The notes under the pieces: generated by a model
What the model saw: only the letters and a program-made list of their open reading frames with translations
Told to the model about the DNA's origin: nothing
Database searches by the model: none
From: Oscillospiraceae bacterium
GTDB lineage: Bacteria > Bacillota > Clostridia > Oscillospirales > Oscillospiraceae
Length of the DNA stretch: 18,040 nt
Direction of reading: 5' to 3'
NCBI GenBank assembly: GCA_017480395.1
Contig: JAFVAS010000088.1
Span: 1-18,040 of the forward strand
In this document: positions 8,120 to 15,244 of the stretch, one piece after another
Layout: each line of letters starts with the position of its first letter
Position numbering within the stretch: the stretch's first letter is position 1
Translations under genes and position numbers: made by a program

Positions 8120-9325
8120 TTATTCCGTTTTCTCGCCCTGGGGCTTTTTACGGCGGGGACGCTTGCGGCGGGGCTTGGCCTTCTGCTCCGGCGCGCCCTC
8201 GGCCTGGGGTTTCTGACCCTGGGCTTGGGGCTTGGCCTGTTTTTGGGACTTCTGGCCCTGCTTCTGGGGCTGGGGCTGCTGGGCCGGGGCCAGCTTGGCC
8301 TCCCCGGAGGACTTCTTGCGGTGGCGGTTCCTGCGGCGGCGCTCCCCGCCGGAGCTGGTTTCTCCCTCCGCCTTGGGCTTTGCCTCGGGGGCGGGGGTGG
8401 CCGGGGCCGCCGGGGTCAGCAGGGTATTGCGCAGCCGCGCCGCCTGCCGCTCAGCCTGCCGCGCCGCCAGCACCTCCGGGTCAGGCAGCTCATAGCCCTC
8501 GGGCCGCTTGCCCTTGCCGTTGCGGATGACCCTGATCTCCGAGATGGGGAACACCTGGGGATTGTCCGGGTCGTCGTCCAGCTTGACCTTGACCTTCTCC
8601 CGCAGCAGCTGGACGGAGATGATCTCCCCCACGCCCTCCGGGGTCTCCACCAGGGAGTCCTGCTTCGGCGTGCGGGACAGCACGTCCTCATAGGCCTCCT
8701 GCTCGTACTTCAGGCAGCACATCAGCCGCCCGCAGGTGCCGGAGATCTTGGTGGGGTTCAGGCTCAGGTTCTGGGTCTTGGCCATCTTGATGGAGACGGG
8801 GTGGAAGTCGTCCATATAGGTGGTGCAGCAGAAGGGCCGCCCGCAGATGCCCAGGCCGCCCAGCATCTTGGCCTCGTCCCGGACGCCGATCTGGCGCAGC
8901 TCGATGCGGGTGTGGAAGATGGAGGCCAGATCCCGCACCAGGTTGCGGAAGTCCACCCGCCCCTCGGAGGTGAAGAAGAAGAGGATCTTGCTGCCGTCGA
9001 AGTTATACTCCACGTCCACCAGCTTCATGTCCAGGCCGTGCTCGGCGATCTTCTCCTCGCAGATGGTGAAGGCCCGCTTCTCCCGGGCCCGGTTCTCCTC
9101 CACGGCGGCCAGATCCTGCTGGGAGGCCTTCCGCACCACCGGGCGCAGGGGGGAGACCAGCTCCATCTCGTCGATGAGGCGGTTGCCCTCCACGCACTCG
9201 CCGAACTCCACCCCCCGGCTGGTCTCGATGATGACCTTCTCTCCCACGGAGATATTGAGGCCGTTTGGGTTGAAATAATACGCTTTTCCGCCCTCTTTGA
9301 AGCGGACGCTGATGATTTCTGTCAT
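8120..9325 (-). CDS. ricT: PSP1-domain protein RicT (YaaT) with a long basic C-terminal tail
   Basis: The PSP1 domain fills residues 1 to about 275, the whole length of B. subtilis RicT. That protein is part of the Ric (Y) complex with RicA and RicF, which holds iron-sulfur clusters and helps RNase Y mature mRNAs. Two CxxxxCC motifs are intact: Cys161, 166, 167 (CGRPFCC) and Cys198, 203, 204 (CGRLMCC). After residue 275 comes about 125 residues of low complexity rich in Lys, Arg, Pro, Gln, Ala and Gly, ending in an Arg/Lys cluster (PRRKRPRRKK). The ATG at 9325 overlaps the holB stop in ATGA and has GAAGGAGA upstream; the longer upstream frame merely re-reads holB. The B. subtilis holB-yaaT pair is preserved. 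Gene identity is firm; the tail's role is unknown. Confidence 0.93.
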   Translation of the reverse strand: MTEIISVRFKEGGKAYYFNPNGLNISVGEKVIIETSRGVEFGECVEGNRLIDEMELVSPLRPVVRKASQQDLAAVEENRAREKRAFTICEEKIAEHGLDMKLVDVEYNFDGSKILFFFTSEGRVDFRNLVRDLASIFHTRIELRQIGVRDEAKMLGGLGICGRPFCCTTYMDDFHPVSIKMAKTQNLSLNPTKISGTCGRLMCCLKYEQEAYEDVLSRTPKQDSLVETPEGVGEIISVQLLREKVKVKLDDDPDNPQVFPISEIRVIRNGKGKRPEGYELPDPEVLAARQAERQAARLRNTLLTPAAPATPAPEAKPKAEGETSSGGERRRRNRHRKKSSGEAKLAPAQQPQPQKQGQKSQKQAKPQAQGQKPQAEGAPEQKAKPRRKRPRRKKPQGEKTE

Positions 9326-10158
9326 ATTTGTTCTCCTTCTATTGCCTCGCCCAGCGCGACGCCCAGCCAGCCCAGCAGGTGGCCGGTCCCGACGTGGAAG
9401 GCGATCATGTCCCGGGCCTGGCGGGTGCGCTCCGCCATGGTCAGCAGCCAGGCGCGGCTCCGATGCGCCGCGAGCAGCTGGCCCTCCGGGGTGGAAAACC
9501 GCCCGGTGACTCCGCCGATGGCCCCCTCCTGAAGCAGGGCCTCCAGGTCGGTGAGGAACCGCTCCAGCCCGGCGCGGTCGGGCTTTGTGCCCTCCAGGGC
9601 GGTCAGCAGCGCGATCCGATCCAGCTCCGTGCCGCCGCACAGGGCGCGGCACAGGGCCAGGGCGTTCTCGTCCCGCTCGGGGGGAATCGCCTCCTCCCCG
9701 GCCTGCACCGTGACGCAGCGGGAGCGGATGGTCTCCAGCAGCGCCCCGGCCCGATCCGTCAGCAGCAGGAAGGCCGCGTAGGGCGGCCCCTCCTCCAGCA
9801 GCTTGAGCAGGGCGTTCTGGGCGTTGGGGTTCATGTTCTGGGCATTGTCGATGAGGTAGACCTTCCGCTCGGCCTCGTTGGGCCGGATAAAGGCGTCGGC
9901 GCGCAGGGCGCGGATGGGGCCGATCTTGACCTCGCCCCCCAAATCCTTCTCTTCCATGAAGCGCTCCACCGGGATCACGTCCGGGTGGATGCCCTGATTG
10001 ACCTTGCGGCAATGGCGGCACACCCCGCAGGGGGCGTGCTCCGGGTCGGCGCAGACCATTTTTTTGGCCAGCTCCAGCCCCTTCTCCCGGTGGCGCTGGG
10101 CGCTCCCGGCGACGATGACGGCGTGGAAGGTCTTGTCCTTGTCTGCGGTCTCCGGCAT
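9322..10158 (-). CDS. holB: DNA polymerase III delta-prime subunit
   Basis: Delta-prime is the stator of the clamp loader that opens the DnaN ring. The product has 278 residues, shorter than the usual 320-335. It keeps the zinc module Cys36-x7-Cys44-x2-Cys47-x2-Cys50. The usual P-loop lysine and threonine are missing (AGSAQRHREKG at that place), as in E. coli delta-prime, which does not bind ATP productively. The helix VYLIDNAQNMNPNAQNALLKLLEE and the SRC motif (TIRSRCVTV), which gives the arginine finger, identify the family. The ATG at 10158 has GGAGGGGAG upstream. It overlaps ricT by four bases and follows the decarboxylase gene by 31 bases. tmk, yaaQ and yaaR, which lie before holB in B. 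subtilis, are absent here. An internal promoter is proposed at 10223-10251. Confidence 0.92.
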   Translation of the reverse strand: MPETADKDKTFHAVIVAGSAQRHREKGLELAKKMVCADPEHAPCGVCRHCRKVNQGIHPDVIPVERFMEEKDLGGEVKIGPIRALRADAFIRPNEAERKVYLIDNAQNMNPNAQNALLKLLEEGPPYAAFLLLTDRAGALLETIRSRCVTVQAGEEAIPPERDENALALCRALCGGTELDRIALLTALEGTKPDRAGLERFLTDLEALLQEGAIGGVTGRFSTPEGQLLAAHRSRAWLLTMAERTRQARDMIAFHVGTGHLLGWLGVALGEAIEGEQI

Positions 10159-10189
10159 GGCGCTCTCCCCTCCGTCCGGGTGCTTGTCT

Positions 10190-11536
10190 CTATTCTTTGC
10201 ACACCAAAATGGCGCTATTACTACTATAACACAATTTGTACAGATAATCGAGAATTTTTTTTGTCACCCGCTCTCCCGGGGCGATCACCGGCACGCCGGG
10301 GGGATAGGGGGCCAGCCATTGGGCGGCGATTTTCCCCTCGGCGGCGGCGAGGGGGAGGGATTCGGCTGTGGAAAACCGGGCCTGTCTCGGGGACAGTACC
10401 GGCTCCGGCGCCGGCGGGGCGGGCAGGTCTGAGATTGCGGGGGGCCTTTTCCCCAGGCCCAGCGCGTCCAGGGCGCTGCGCAGCCGGGCGAAGTCCGCCT
10501 CCGTGTCGGCGGCGGAGCAGATGAAGACAACGTGATCCCGGTCCGCCATCTCGGCGTAGATGCCCCGCGCCTCCAGGGCCTGGGCAGTCTGGTGGCCGTC
10601 CTCCACCTGGAGGGTCACCCGGCAGGGGTCGAGGCCGGGCAGGGTCAGGCAGGGGTAGTCCGCCCGCAGCTCGGCGCACCGCCGGGCCGTCTCCCGATAG
10701 GCGTTTTTGTTCTCGTGCAGCCAGGGCCGCAGGCAGTCCAGCGCCGCCAGCATGGGAAAGCAGGTGGAGGTGGTGGCGGTCAGGGCGGAGGCGGCGCGCA
10801 GCTGCTTCATGCTCTTGCCGTTGACCAGCACCACGGCGGTCTGGCCCGGGGCGGGGAGGGTCTTGTGGGTGGAGACGGTGACGCCGTCGCAGTTCTGATA
10901 GGGATTTCTGCCCAGCAGGCAGTTTTGCTCCCCCGGCAGCACCAGGGGCAGGTGCGCCCCGTGGGCCCCGTCCACCAGCAGCTTTTTCCCCGCTGCGTGG
11001 CAGAGCCGGGCCAGGTCGTCCAGCTCCGAGTGCACCCCGTAGTAGGTGGGATCGGTGAGCAGCACGGCGGTCGCCTCCGGGTGCTCCTCCAGCGCCCGCG
11101 CCAGCGTCTGCTGTTCCACAGGGCCGGTGAGGGCGCGATTCTGTACCCAGGGCCGCTCCAGCCAGACGGGGCGCAGGTCGAAGAGGGCCAGGGCGTTGTG
11201 GATGCTGCGGTGGCTCACCCGATCCACCAGCACCGTGTCCCCCGGCCGGGTGAAGAGGGCCAGGAGGGTAAAGATCCCCTGGGTGGAGCCGCCGGTGGCG
11301 AAAAAGGCGGCGTTCATCCCCCAGTCCCAGGCCCAGAGGCGCTGTGCCTCCTCCAGCCAGTCGTCTCCGGGGCCGTAGAGGTCCCCGGTGGGGCCAAGCT
11401 CGGTGAAGTCCAGCGCCGCCAGGGCGTCCCACTCCGGCATGGGCAGGCGTTTCCCCTTGTGGCCGGGCATGCACAGCCGCAGGGGATCGGTGGCGGCAAA
11501 GTCCCGGAGGGAGTCATAGAAGTTGTGCTCGGACAT
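10190..11536 (-). CDS. Orn/Lys/Arg decarboxylase family protein (YaaO-like, PLP-dependent)
   Basis: This 448-residue protein belongs to the fold-type I PLP decarboxylases for basic amino acids, which make cadaverine, putrescine or agmatine. The substrate cannot be told from sequence alone. Visible parts are the N-terminal PGHKG motif, ELGPTGDLYGP, the phosphate-binding GGSTQG near residue 82, Asp189/His192 in DGAHGAHL, and the Schiff-base lysine Lys225 in STHKTLPAPGQ. The C-terminal domain has APYPPGVPVIAPGE. It is slightly shorter than B. subtilis YaaO (about 480) and lacks the response-regulator-like wing domain of the inducible enterobacterial enzymes. B. subtilis also has yaaO near tmk-holB-yaaT, so the context agrees. 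The gene starts 12 bases after rnhA. Its 3' end is unusually AT-rich and may carry the holB promoter. Confidence 0.9.
   Translation of the reverse strand: MSEHNFYDSLRDFAATDPLRLCMPGHKGKRLPMPEWDALAALDFTELGPTGDLYGPGDDWLEEAQRLWAWDWGMNAAFFATGGSTQGIFTLLALFTRPGDTVLVDRVSHRSIHNALALFDLRPVWLERPWVQNRALTGPVEQQTLARALEEHPEATAVLLTDPTYYGVHSELDDLARLCHAAGKKLLVDGAHGAHLPLVLPGEQNCLLGRNPYQNCDGVTVSTHKTLPAPGQTAVVLVNGKSMKQLRAASALTATTSTCFPMLAALDCLRPWLHENKNAYRETARRCAELRADYPCLTLPGLDPCRVTLQVEDGHQTAQALEARGIYAEMADRDHVVFICSAADTEADFARLRSALDALGLGKRPPAISDLPAPPAPEPVLSPRQARFSTAESLPLAAAEGKIAAQWLAPYPPGVPVIAPGERVTKKILDYLYKLCYSSNSAILVCKE
10223..10251 (-). promoter_or_regulatory. Candidate extended -10 promoter for holB-ricT
   Basis: Inside the AT-rich 3' end of the decarboxylase gene the minus strand reads TGTTATAGT (10231-10223). 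This is an extended -10 (TGnTATAGT) with only a weak -35 (TCGATT, three of six, spacer 17). The predicted start lies about 58 bases before the holB ATG. It is the only AT-rich stretch in this part of the operon. Confidence 0.4.
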
Positions 11537-11548
11537 GGCCGCCGGTGT

Positions 11549-11989
11549 TCACTCCTTTATTTTTTTCCACTCCGCCACGGCCAGGGCGTCGCAGCGGTTG
11601 TTGTAGGGGTTGTCGGCGTGGCCCTTGACCCAGTGCAGGCGCACGTCGTGGATCTCGCAGAGGTTCAGCAGCGCCTCCCACAGATCGGGGTTGAGGGCGG
11701 GCTTTTTGTCCGACTTCACCCAGCCCCGCCGCTTCCAGCCCTTGGCCCAGCCCTGCTCCAGGGCGTCGATGACGTATTTCGAGTCGGAGTAGTGCTCCAC
11801 CCGGCAGGGCTCCTTCAGGCGGCGCAGCCCCTCGATGACGGCGGTGAGCTCCATGCGGTTGTTGGTGGTGTCGGCCTCCCCGCCGGAGAACTCCTTCTCG
11901 TAGTCCCCGTAGGTCAGGATCGCCGCCCAGCCCCCCGGCCCGGGGTTGCCGGAGCAGGCGCCGTCGGTGTATAAGGTCACAGTTTTCAT
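11549..11989 (-). CDS. rnhA: Ribonuclease HI
   Basis: RNase HI (146 residues) degrades the RNA strand of RNA-DNA hybrids, removing R-loops and primer remnants. The full set of catalytic residues is present: Asp9 (YTDGACSGNPGPGG), Glu47 (NNRMELTAV), Asp69 (YSDSKYV), His124 (KGHADNPYNN) and Asp134 (NNRCDALA). Length and layout are those of the E. coli type. The basic-protrusion segment WAKGWKRRGWVKSDKKP is also there, so this is not the shorter protrusion-less type. A weak ribosome site (AAGGGA) precedes the ATG. The gene lies 61 bases after aspS, with a hairpin in that gap, and 12 bases before the decarboxylase, probably in the same transcript. Confidence 0.96.
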   Translation of the reverse strand: MKTVTLYTDGACSGNPGPGGWAAILTYGDYEKEFSGGEADTTNNRMELTAVIEGLRRLKEPCRVEHYSDSKYVIDALEQGWAKGWKRRGWVKSDKKPALNPDLWEALLNLCEIHDVRLHWVKGHADNPYNNRCDALAVAEWKKIKE

Positions 11990-12010
11990 GGTTTTTCGTC
12001 CCTTGCAAGA

Positions 12011-12040
12011 GGCAGACGGATCAGGCTTGATCCGTCTGCC
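12011..12040 (-). other. Perfect 13-bp hairpin between aspS and rnhA
   Basis: GGCAGACGGATCA (12011-12023) and its exact reverse complement (12028-12040) flank a 4-base loop. On the minus-strand RNA the stem starts ten bases after the aspS stop and is followed by TCTTGC, not a T-run. It may be a weak terminator, an mRNA processing site or a 3' stabiliser for aspS. Confidence 0.5.
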
Positions 12041-12050
12041 GGTATCGGTC

Positions 12051-13835
12051 TTATTCTGCCTCCACGTCGCCGACGATGGCGATGTGCACCTCGTCCAGCT
12101 GCTTCTGCTCCACCGGGGAGGGGGAGCCCATCATGACGTCCTGGGCGTTTTTGTTCATGGGGAAGGGGATGATCTCCCGGATGGAGTCCTCCCCGGCCAG
12201 CAGCATGACCATCCGATCCACGCCGGGGGCGATGCCCGCGTGGGGGGGCGCGCCGTAGCAGAAGGCGTTGTACATGGCGGGGAACTTGGCCTTGACATCC
12301 TCCTCGCCCAGCCGCACCAGCTCAAAGGCCTTGACCATGATCTCCGGGTCGTGGTTCCGCACCGCGCCGGAGGACAGCTCGATCCCGTTGCACACCAGGT
12401 CGTACTGGTCGGCCAGGATCTCCAGGGGGTCGATCTCCCCCCGCTCGGCCTTCAGCAGGGTCTCCAGCCCGCCGGAGGGCATGGAGAAGGGGTTGTGGCA
12501 GAACTCCAGCTCGCCGGACTCCTCCCCGATCTCGTACATCGGGAAGTCCACGATCCAGCAGAACTCGTAGCGCTCCTTGTCCATGTGGCCCTCGCAGGCC
12601 GCGCCCAGCTTGTTGCGCAGCACGCCGGCGGTCTTCTGGGCGGCGAGCGTTTTGCCCGCGGTGAAGCCCACAAAACAGCCCGGCTTCAGCCCCAGCGCCT
12701 CGGTCAGGGCGTCGCGGCGATCCTGGAGGAACTTGCTGACGCCGCCGGTCAGGTTTCCGGCGTCGTCCACCTTGCACCAGTAGGATTTTTCGCCGGACTG
12801 CACCTCCACCTCGGCCAGGAGCTTGTCGATGGCCTTCCGGGCCAGCTTGCAGTCGGAGACCACCACGGCCTTGACCGCCTCGGCGCTCTGGAAGGGGCCG
12901 AACTCGGTGGCGGTGCAGAGGGCGGTGGCGTCCTGCACCGTCAGGTCGATGCGCAGGTCGGGCTTGTCGGTGCCGAAGATCTCCATGGCGTCCCGGTAGG
13001 CGATGCGGCGGAAGGGGGCGTCGGAGGCGACGTGGTAGGTGCCGTATTTGGCGAAGATCGGGGGCAGCACCTGCTCCAGCACGGCAAACACGTCCTCCTG
13101 GGTGGCGAAGGCCATCTCCATGTCCAGCTGATAGAACTCGCCGGGGGAGCGGTCACCCCGGGCGTCCTCGTCCCGGAAGCAGGGGGCGATCTGGAAATAG
13201 CGGTCAAACCCGGCGGTCATCAGCAGCTGCTTGAACTGCTGGGGCGCCTGGGGCAGGGCGTAGAACTTGCCCGGGTGCTTGCGGGAGGGCACCAGGTAGT
13301 CCCGGGCCCCCTCGGGGGAGGAGGCGGTGAGGATGGTGGTGGTGATCTCCAAAAAGCCCTGCTCCGTCATGGCCTGGCGCAGGGCGGACACCACGTTGCA
13401 GCGCAGGACGATGTTCTGCTTCACCGCCGGGTTGCGCAGGTCGAGGTAGCGGTATTTCAGCCGGGCGGCCTCGTCGGCGTCCCGGGAGAAGTTGATCTCA
13501 AAGGGCAGCTCGTTATAGCGGCAGCGGCCCAGCACCTTGATTTCGCTGGGCACCACCTCGATGTCGCCGGTGGGCAGCTTGGGGTTCTTGCTGGTGCGCT
13601 CCCGGACGACGCCGGTGACGGAGATGGTGGACTCCTTGTTCAGGGGCTTGACGGCGGAGAACATCTCCTCCGTCTCGATGACCACCTGGGTGGTGCCGTA
13701 GAAGTCCCGCAGGACGACGAAGGCAAGATTCTGCCCCACCTCCCGGACATTCTCCATCCAGCCGACGATGGTGACCTCTTTTCCCGCGTCGGTCAGCCGC
13801 AGCTCGCCGCAGGTGTGGGTTCTGGATTGAAACAT
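12051..13835 (-). CDS. aspS: Aspartyl-tRNA synthetase
   Basis: AspRS (594 residues) charges tRNA-Asp. It is the bacterial class IIb form. The N-terminal OB-fold anticodon domain covers about residues 1-105 (THTCGELRLTDAGKEVTIVGW). Motif 1 follows near 161-178 (FLEITTTILTASSPEGARD). Motif 2 is FRDEDARGDRSPGEFYQLD (220-238). The bacterial GAD insertion follows, and the C-terminal motif 3 is GIAPGVDRMVMLL. The ATG at 13835 has GAGAGG eight bases upstream. Whether the enzyme also charges tRNA-Asn cannot be decided here: the loop after GWMENVREVG has one extra residue relative to E. coli, so the diagnostic position is ambiguous. The 73-base leader is too short for a T-box. hisS lies two genes upstream in the same direction, a split version of the common hisS-aspS pair. 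Confidence 0.97.
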   Translation of the reverse strand: MFQSRTHTCGELRLTDAGKEVTIVGWMENVREVGQNLAFVVLRDFYGTTQVVIETEEMFSAVKPLNKESTISVTGVVRERTSKNPKLPTGDIEVVPSEIKVLGRCRYNELPFEINFSRDADEAARLKYRYLDLRNPAVKQNIVLRCNVVSALRQAMTEQGFLEITTTILTASSPEGARDYLVPSRKHPGKFYALPQAPQQFKQLLMTAGFDRYFQIAPCFRDEDARGDRSPGEFYQLDMEMAFATQEDVFAVLEQVLPPIFAKYGTYHVASDAPFRRIAYRDAMEIFGTDKPDLRIDLTVQDATALCTATEFGPFQSAEAVKAVVVSDCKLARKAIDKLLAEVEVQSGEKSYWCKVDDAGNLTGGVSKFLQDRRDALTEALGLKPGCFVGFTAGKTLAAQKTAGVLRNKLGAACEGHMDKERYEFCWIVDFPMYEIGEESGELEFCHNPFSMPSGGLETLLKAERGEIDPLEILADQYDLVCNGIELSSGAVRNHDPEIMVKAFELVRLGEEDVKAKFPAMYNAFCYGAPPHAGIAPGVDRMVMLLAGEDSIREIIPFPMNKNAQDVMMGSPSPVEQKQLDEVHIAIVGDVEAE

Positions 13836-13868
13836 AGCGTTTACCTCTCTGTATTGAATGATCTGATT

Positions 13869-13886
13869 GCGGGAAGCGCTCCCCGC
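13869..13886 (-). other. Short hairpin between the patatin gene and aspS
   Basis: On the minus-strand RNA a 7-bp stem (GCGGGGA with UUCCCGC, one G-U pair) closes a GCGC loop in the 73-base gap before aspS. No T-run follows. It may reduce read-through slightly, but is not a clear terminator. Confidence 0.3.
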
Positions 13887-13908
13887 CCTGGGTATCCCGG
13901 GAAATTTC

Positions 13909-14754
13909 TCAATCCTGCCCCAGGAAGGGCAGAATGGCCGCCGCGTCCTTCTGTGCCATGGCGTACATCTGATCCAGCTGCTCCTGGGTGCGCTTGAGGG
14001 TGGTCATGCCGCAGGTGGACTCCGGCGCGACGATGAGCACCTTGCCCTGCTTCTCATACTCCTTGGCCAGGGCCACCCCGTCGTTGTATTTCTTGTAGCG
14101 CAGCATCAGCTGCTCCGCCGCCCTGGGGTAGTCCCGGCGGATGAGGCGCACCCCCAGCATGTCGCTCTTCTGCTCCCGGATGGTGTCCCGGGGCTTGGTG
14201 AGGATGACCACCACCTTGTCGCACCCGTCGGCCAGGGCCTTCTCCACCGGCACCGGGTCGCCGAAGCCGCCGTCGAAGCACAGCCGCCCGTCCACGTCCA
14301 CGGGCTGGCAGGCGCCGGGCAGGGCGCAGGAGGCCTTGATGGCGTTGTAGTAATCCTGCCGCAGGGAGGACTTGTCGAAGTAGATCGTCTCGCCGGTGAG
14401 GGCGTCGGTGGCCACGATGACGAACTGGGCCGGGTTGGCCATCATCGCCTCAAAATCCAGCGGGGACTCGCCGTCGCTGTTGGACAGGGTGCCGTAGACG
14501 TAGTCCAGATTCAGATAGTTGTGCTTGAACACCAGATTGCCGATGCCGCAGTATTCCTTCCGGAAGCCGTACTCCCCATAGAAGGGGATGTTGCGGCCCG
14601 GCTGGCGGGCCAGGTAGGAGGAGAGGTTCGCGCTGCCGGCGGAGATGCCGACGCAGTAGTCGAACCAGACGTCGTGCGCCTGGCAGAAGTCCAGCACGCC
14701 GGTGCCGTAAATGCCGCGGAAGCCGCCGCCGCAGTCGATGACGCCGATTTTCAT
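13909..14754 (-). CDS. Patatin-like phospholipase family protein (YjjU-like)
   Basis: This 281-residue protein has the patatin serine-lipase fold. The oxyanion loop is GGGFRGIYGTG (residues 9-19). The nucleophile elbow is GISAG with Ser38, and the dyad Asp161 lies in DGGFGDPVPV. The overall pattern, including the C-terminal part around QEQLDQMYAMAQKDA, resembles the YjjU-type patatin proteins of Bacillota and enterobacteria, whose physiological lipid or ester substrate is unknown. There is no signal peptide or membrane segment, so it should be cytoplasmic. The ATG has GAGGT about eight bases upstream. It sits between a small membrane protein and aspS. Nothing in the sequence ties it functionally to the tRNA synthetases, so co-transcription may be incidental. 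Confidence 0.88.
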   Translation of the reverse strand: MKIGVIDCGGGFRGIYGTGVLDFCQAHDVWFDYCVGISAGSANLSSYLARQPGRNIPFYGEYGFRKEYCGIGNLVFKHNYLNLDYVYGTLSNSDGESPLDFEAMMANPAQFVIVATDALTGETIYFDKSSLRQDYYNAIKASCALPGACQPVDVDGRLCFDGGFGDPVPVEKALADGCDKVVVILTKPRDTIREQKSDMLGVRLIRRDYPRAAEQLMLRYKKYNDGVALAKEYEKQGKVLIVAPESTCGMTTLKRTQEQLDQMYAMAQKDAAAILPFLGQD

Positions 14755-14797
14755 GGTAACACCTCATTACAAGTGGAAGGGAGGGGGTGTGCCGCCC

Positions 14798-15232
14798 TCA
14801 CTCCGGCAGTCTGTTCGCCAGGGTCTGGGCGAACCAGGTGCTGACGATGCACCCCAGGGTGCTGGCCGGAATGGCGGCGGGGAGGGAGAGGAACATCTGC
14901 CGGGGGAAGGCGGCGGGGTCGAACCCCGTCTGCACCGCCGCCATGCAGAAGTTCATGACAAAGGCCATGAGGAAGCCGGTGACGCCGTTGGTGATGACAA
15001 ACCCGGCGACGCCCTCGGAGCGGTGGACGGCGGCGGCCAGCCGCCGCCCGGGCAGGGCCATGTCCAGGGTGTTCAGGATGGCCACCGTGATAAAAAAGCT
15101 GCAGCAGAAGCCGGACAGCAGGGGGTAGAGCCCCATGGCCCCGGTGTAGAGCAGGGTGGCGGTGGGCATGATGACGGACATGCAGGCGGCGAAGATCAGC
15201 TTGAACCAGGTCTGTCTGCTGCGGAAAACCAT
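14798..15232 (-). CDS. Small four-helix membrane protein, possibly DUF2798-like
   Basis: The function is not recognised. The 144-residue product is strongly hydrophobic with four likely membrane helices, at about residues 11-31, 33-55, 74-100 and 111-138. A short charged loop containing GRRLAAAVHRSEG separates the two pairs. Each half begins with a similar pattern (FKLIFAACMSVIMPTATLL and VTGFLMAFVMNFCMAA) and ends in a second helix, so it may be a duplicated two-helix unit of the DUF2798 kind. That resemblance is from memory and weak. There is no signal peptide beyond the first helix. The ATG at 15232 lies 12 bases after the hisS stop with a modest GAGG, suggesting translational coupling. 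The frame is supported by uninterrupted hydrophobic periodicity. Confidence 0.75.
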   Translation of the reverse strand: MVFRSRQTWFKLIFAACMSVIMPTATLLYTGAMGLYPLLSGFCCSFFITVAILNTLDMALPGRRLAAAVHRSEGVAGFVITNGVTGFLMAFVMNFCMAAVQTGFDPAAFPRQMFLSLPAAIPASTLGCIVSTWFAQTLANRLPE

Positions 15233-15244
15233 CGTCGGCCGGCC

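Noticed and set aside
8087..9532. Plus-strand open frame over ricT beginning with a hydrophobic Leu/Gly stretch resembling membrane helices
   Set aside because: The stretch is the reverse reading of the Lys/Pro/Gln-rich RicT tail. No ribosome site or homology supports it.
13836..13908. T-box riboswitch before aspS
   Set aside because: The 73-base gap is far too short, and neither the antiterminator core nor a specifier loop was found. The 101-base gap before hisS also lacks these.
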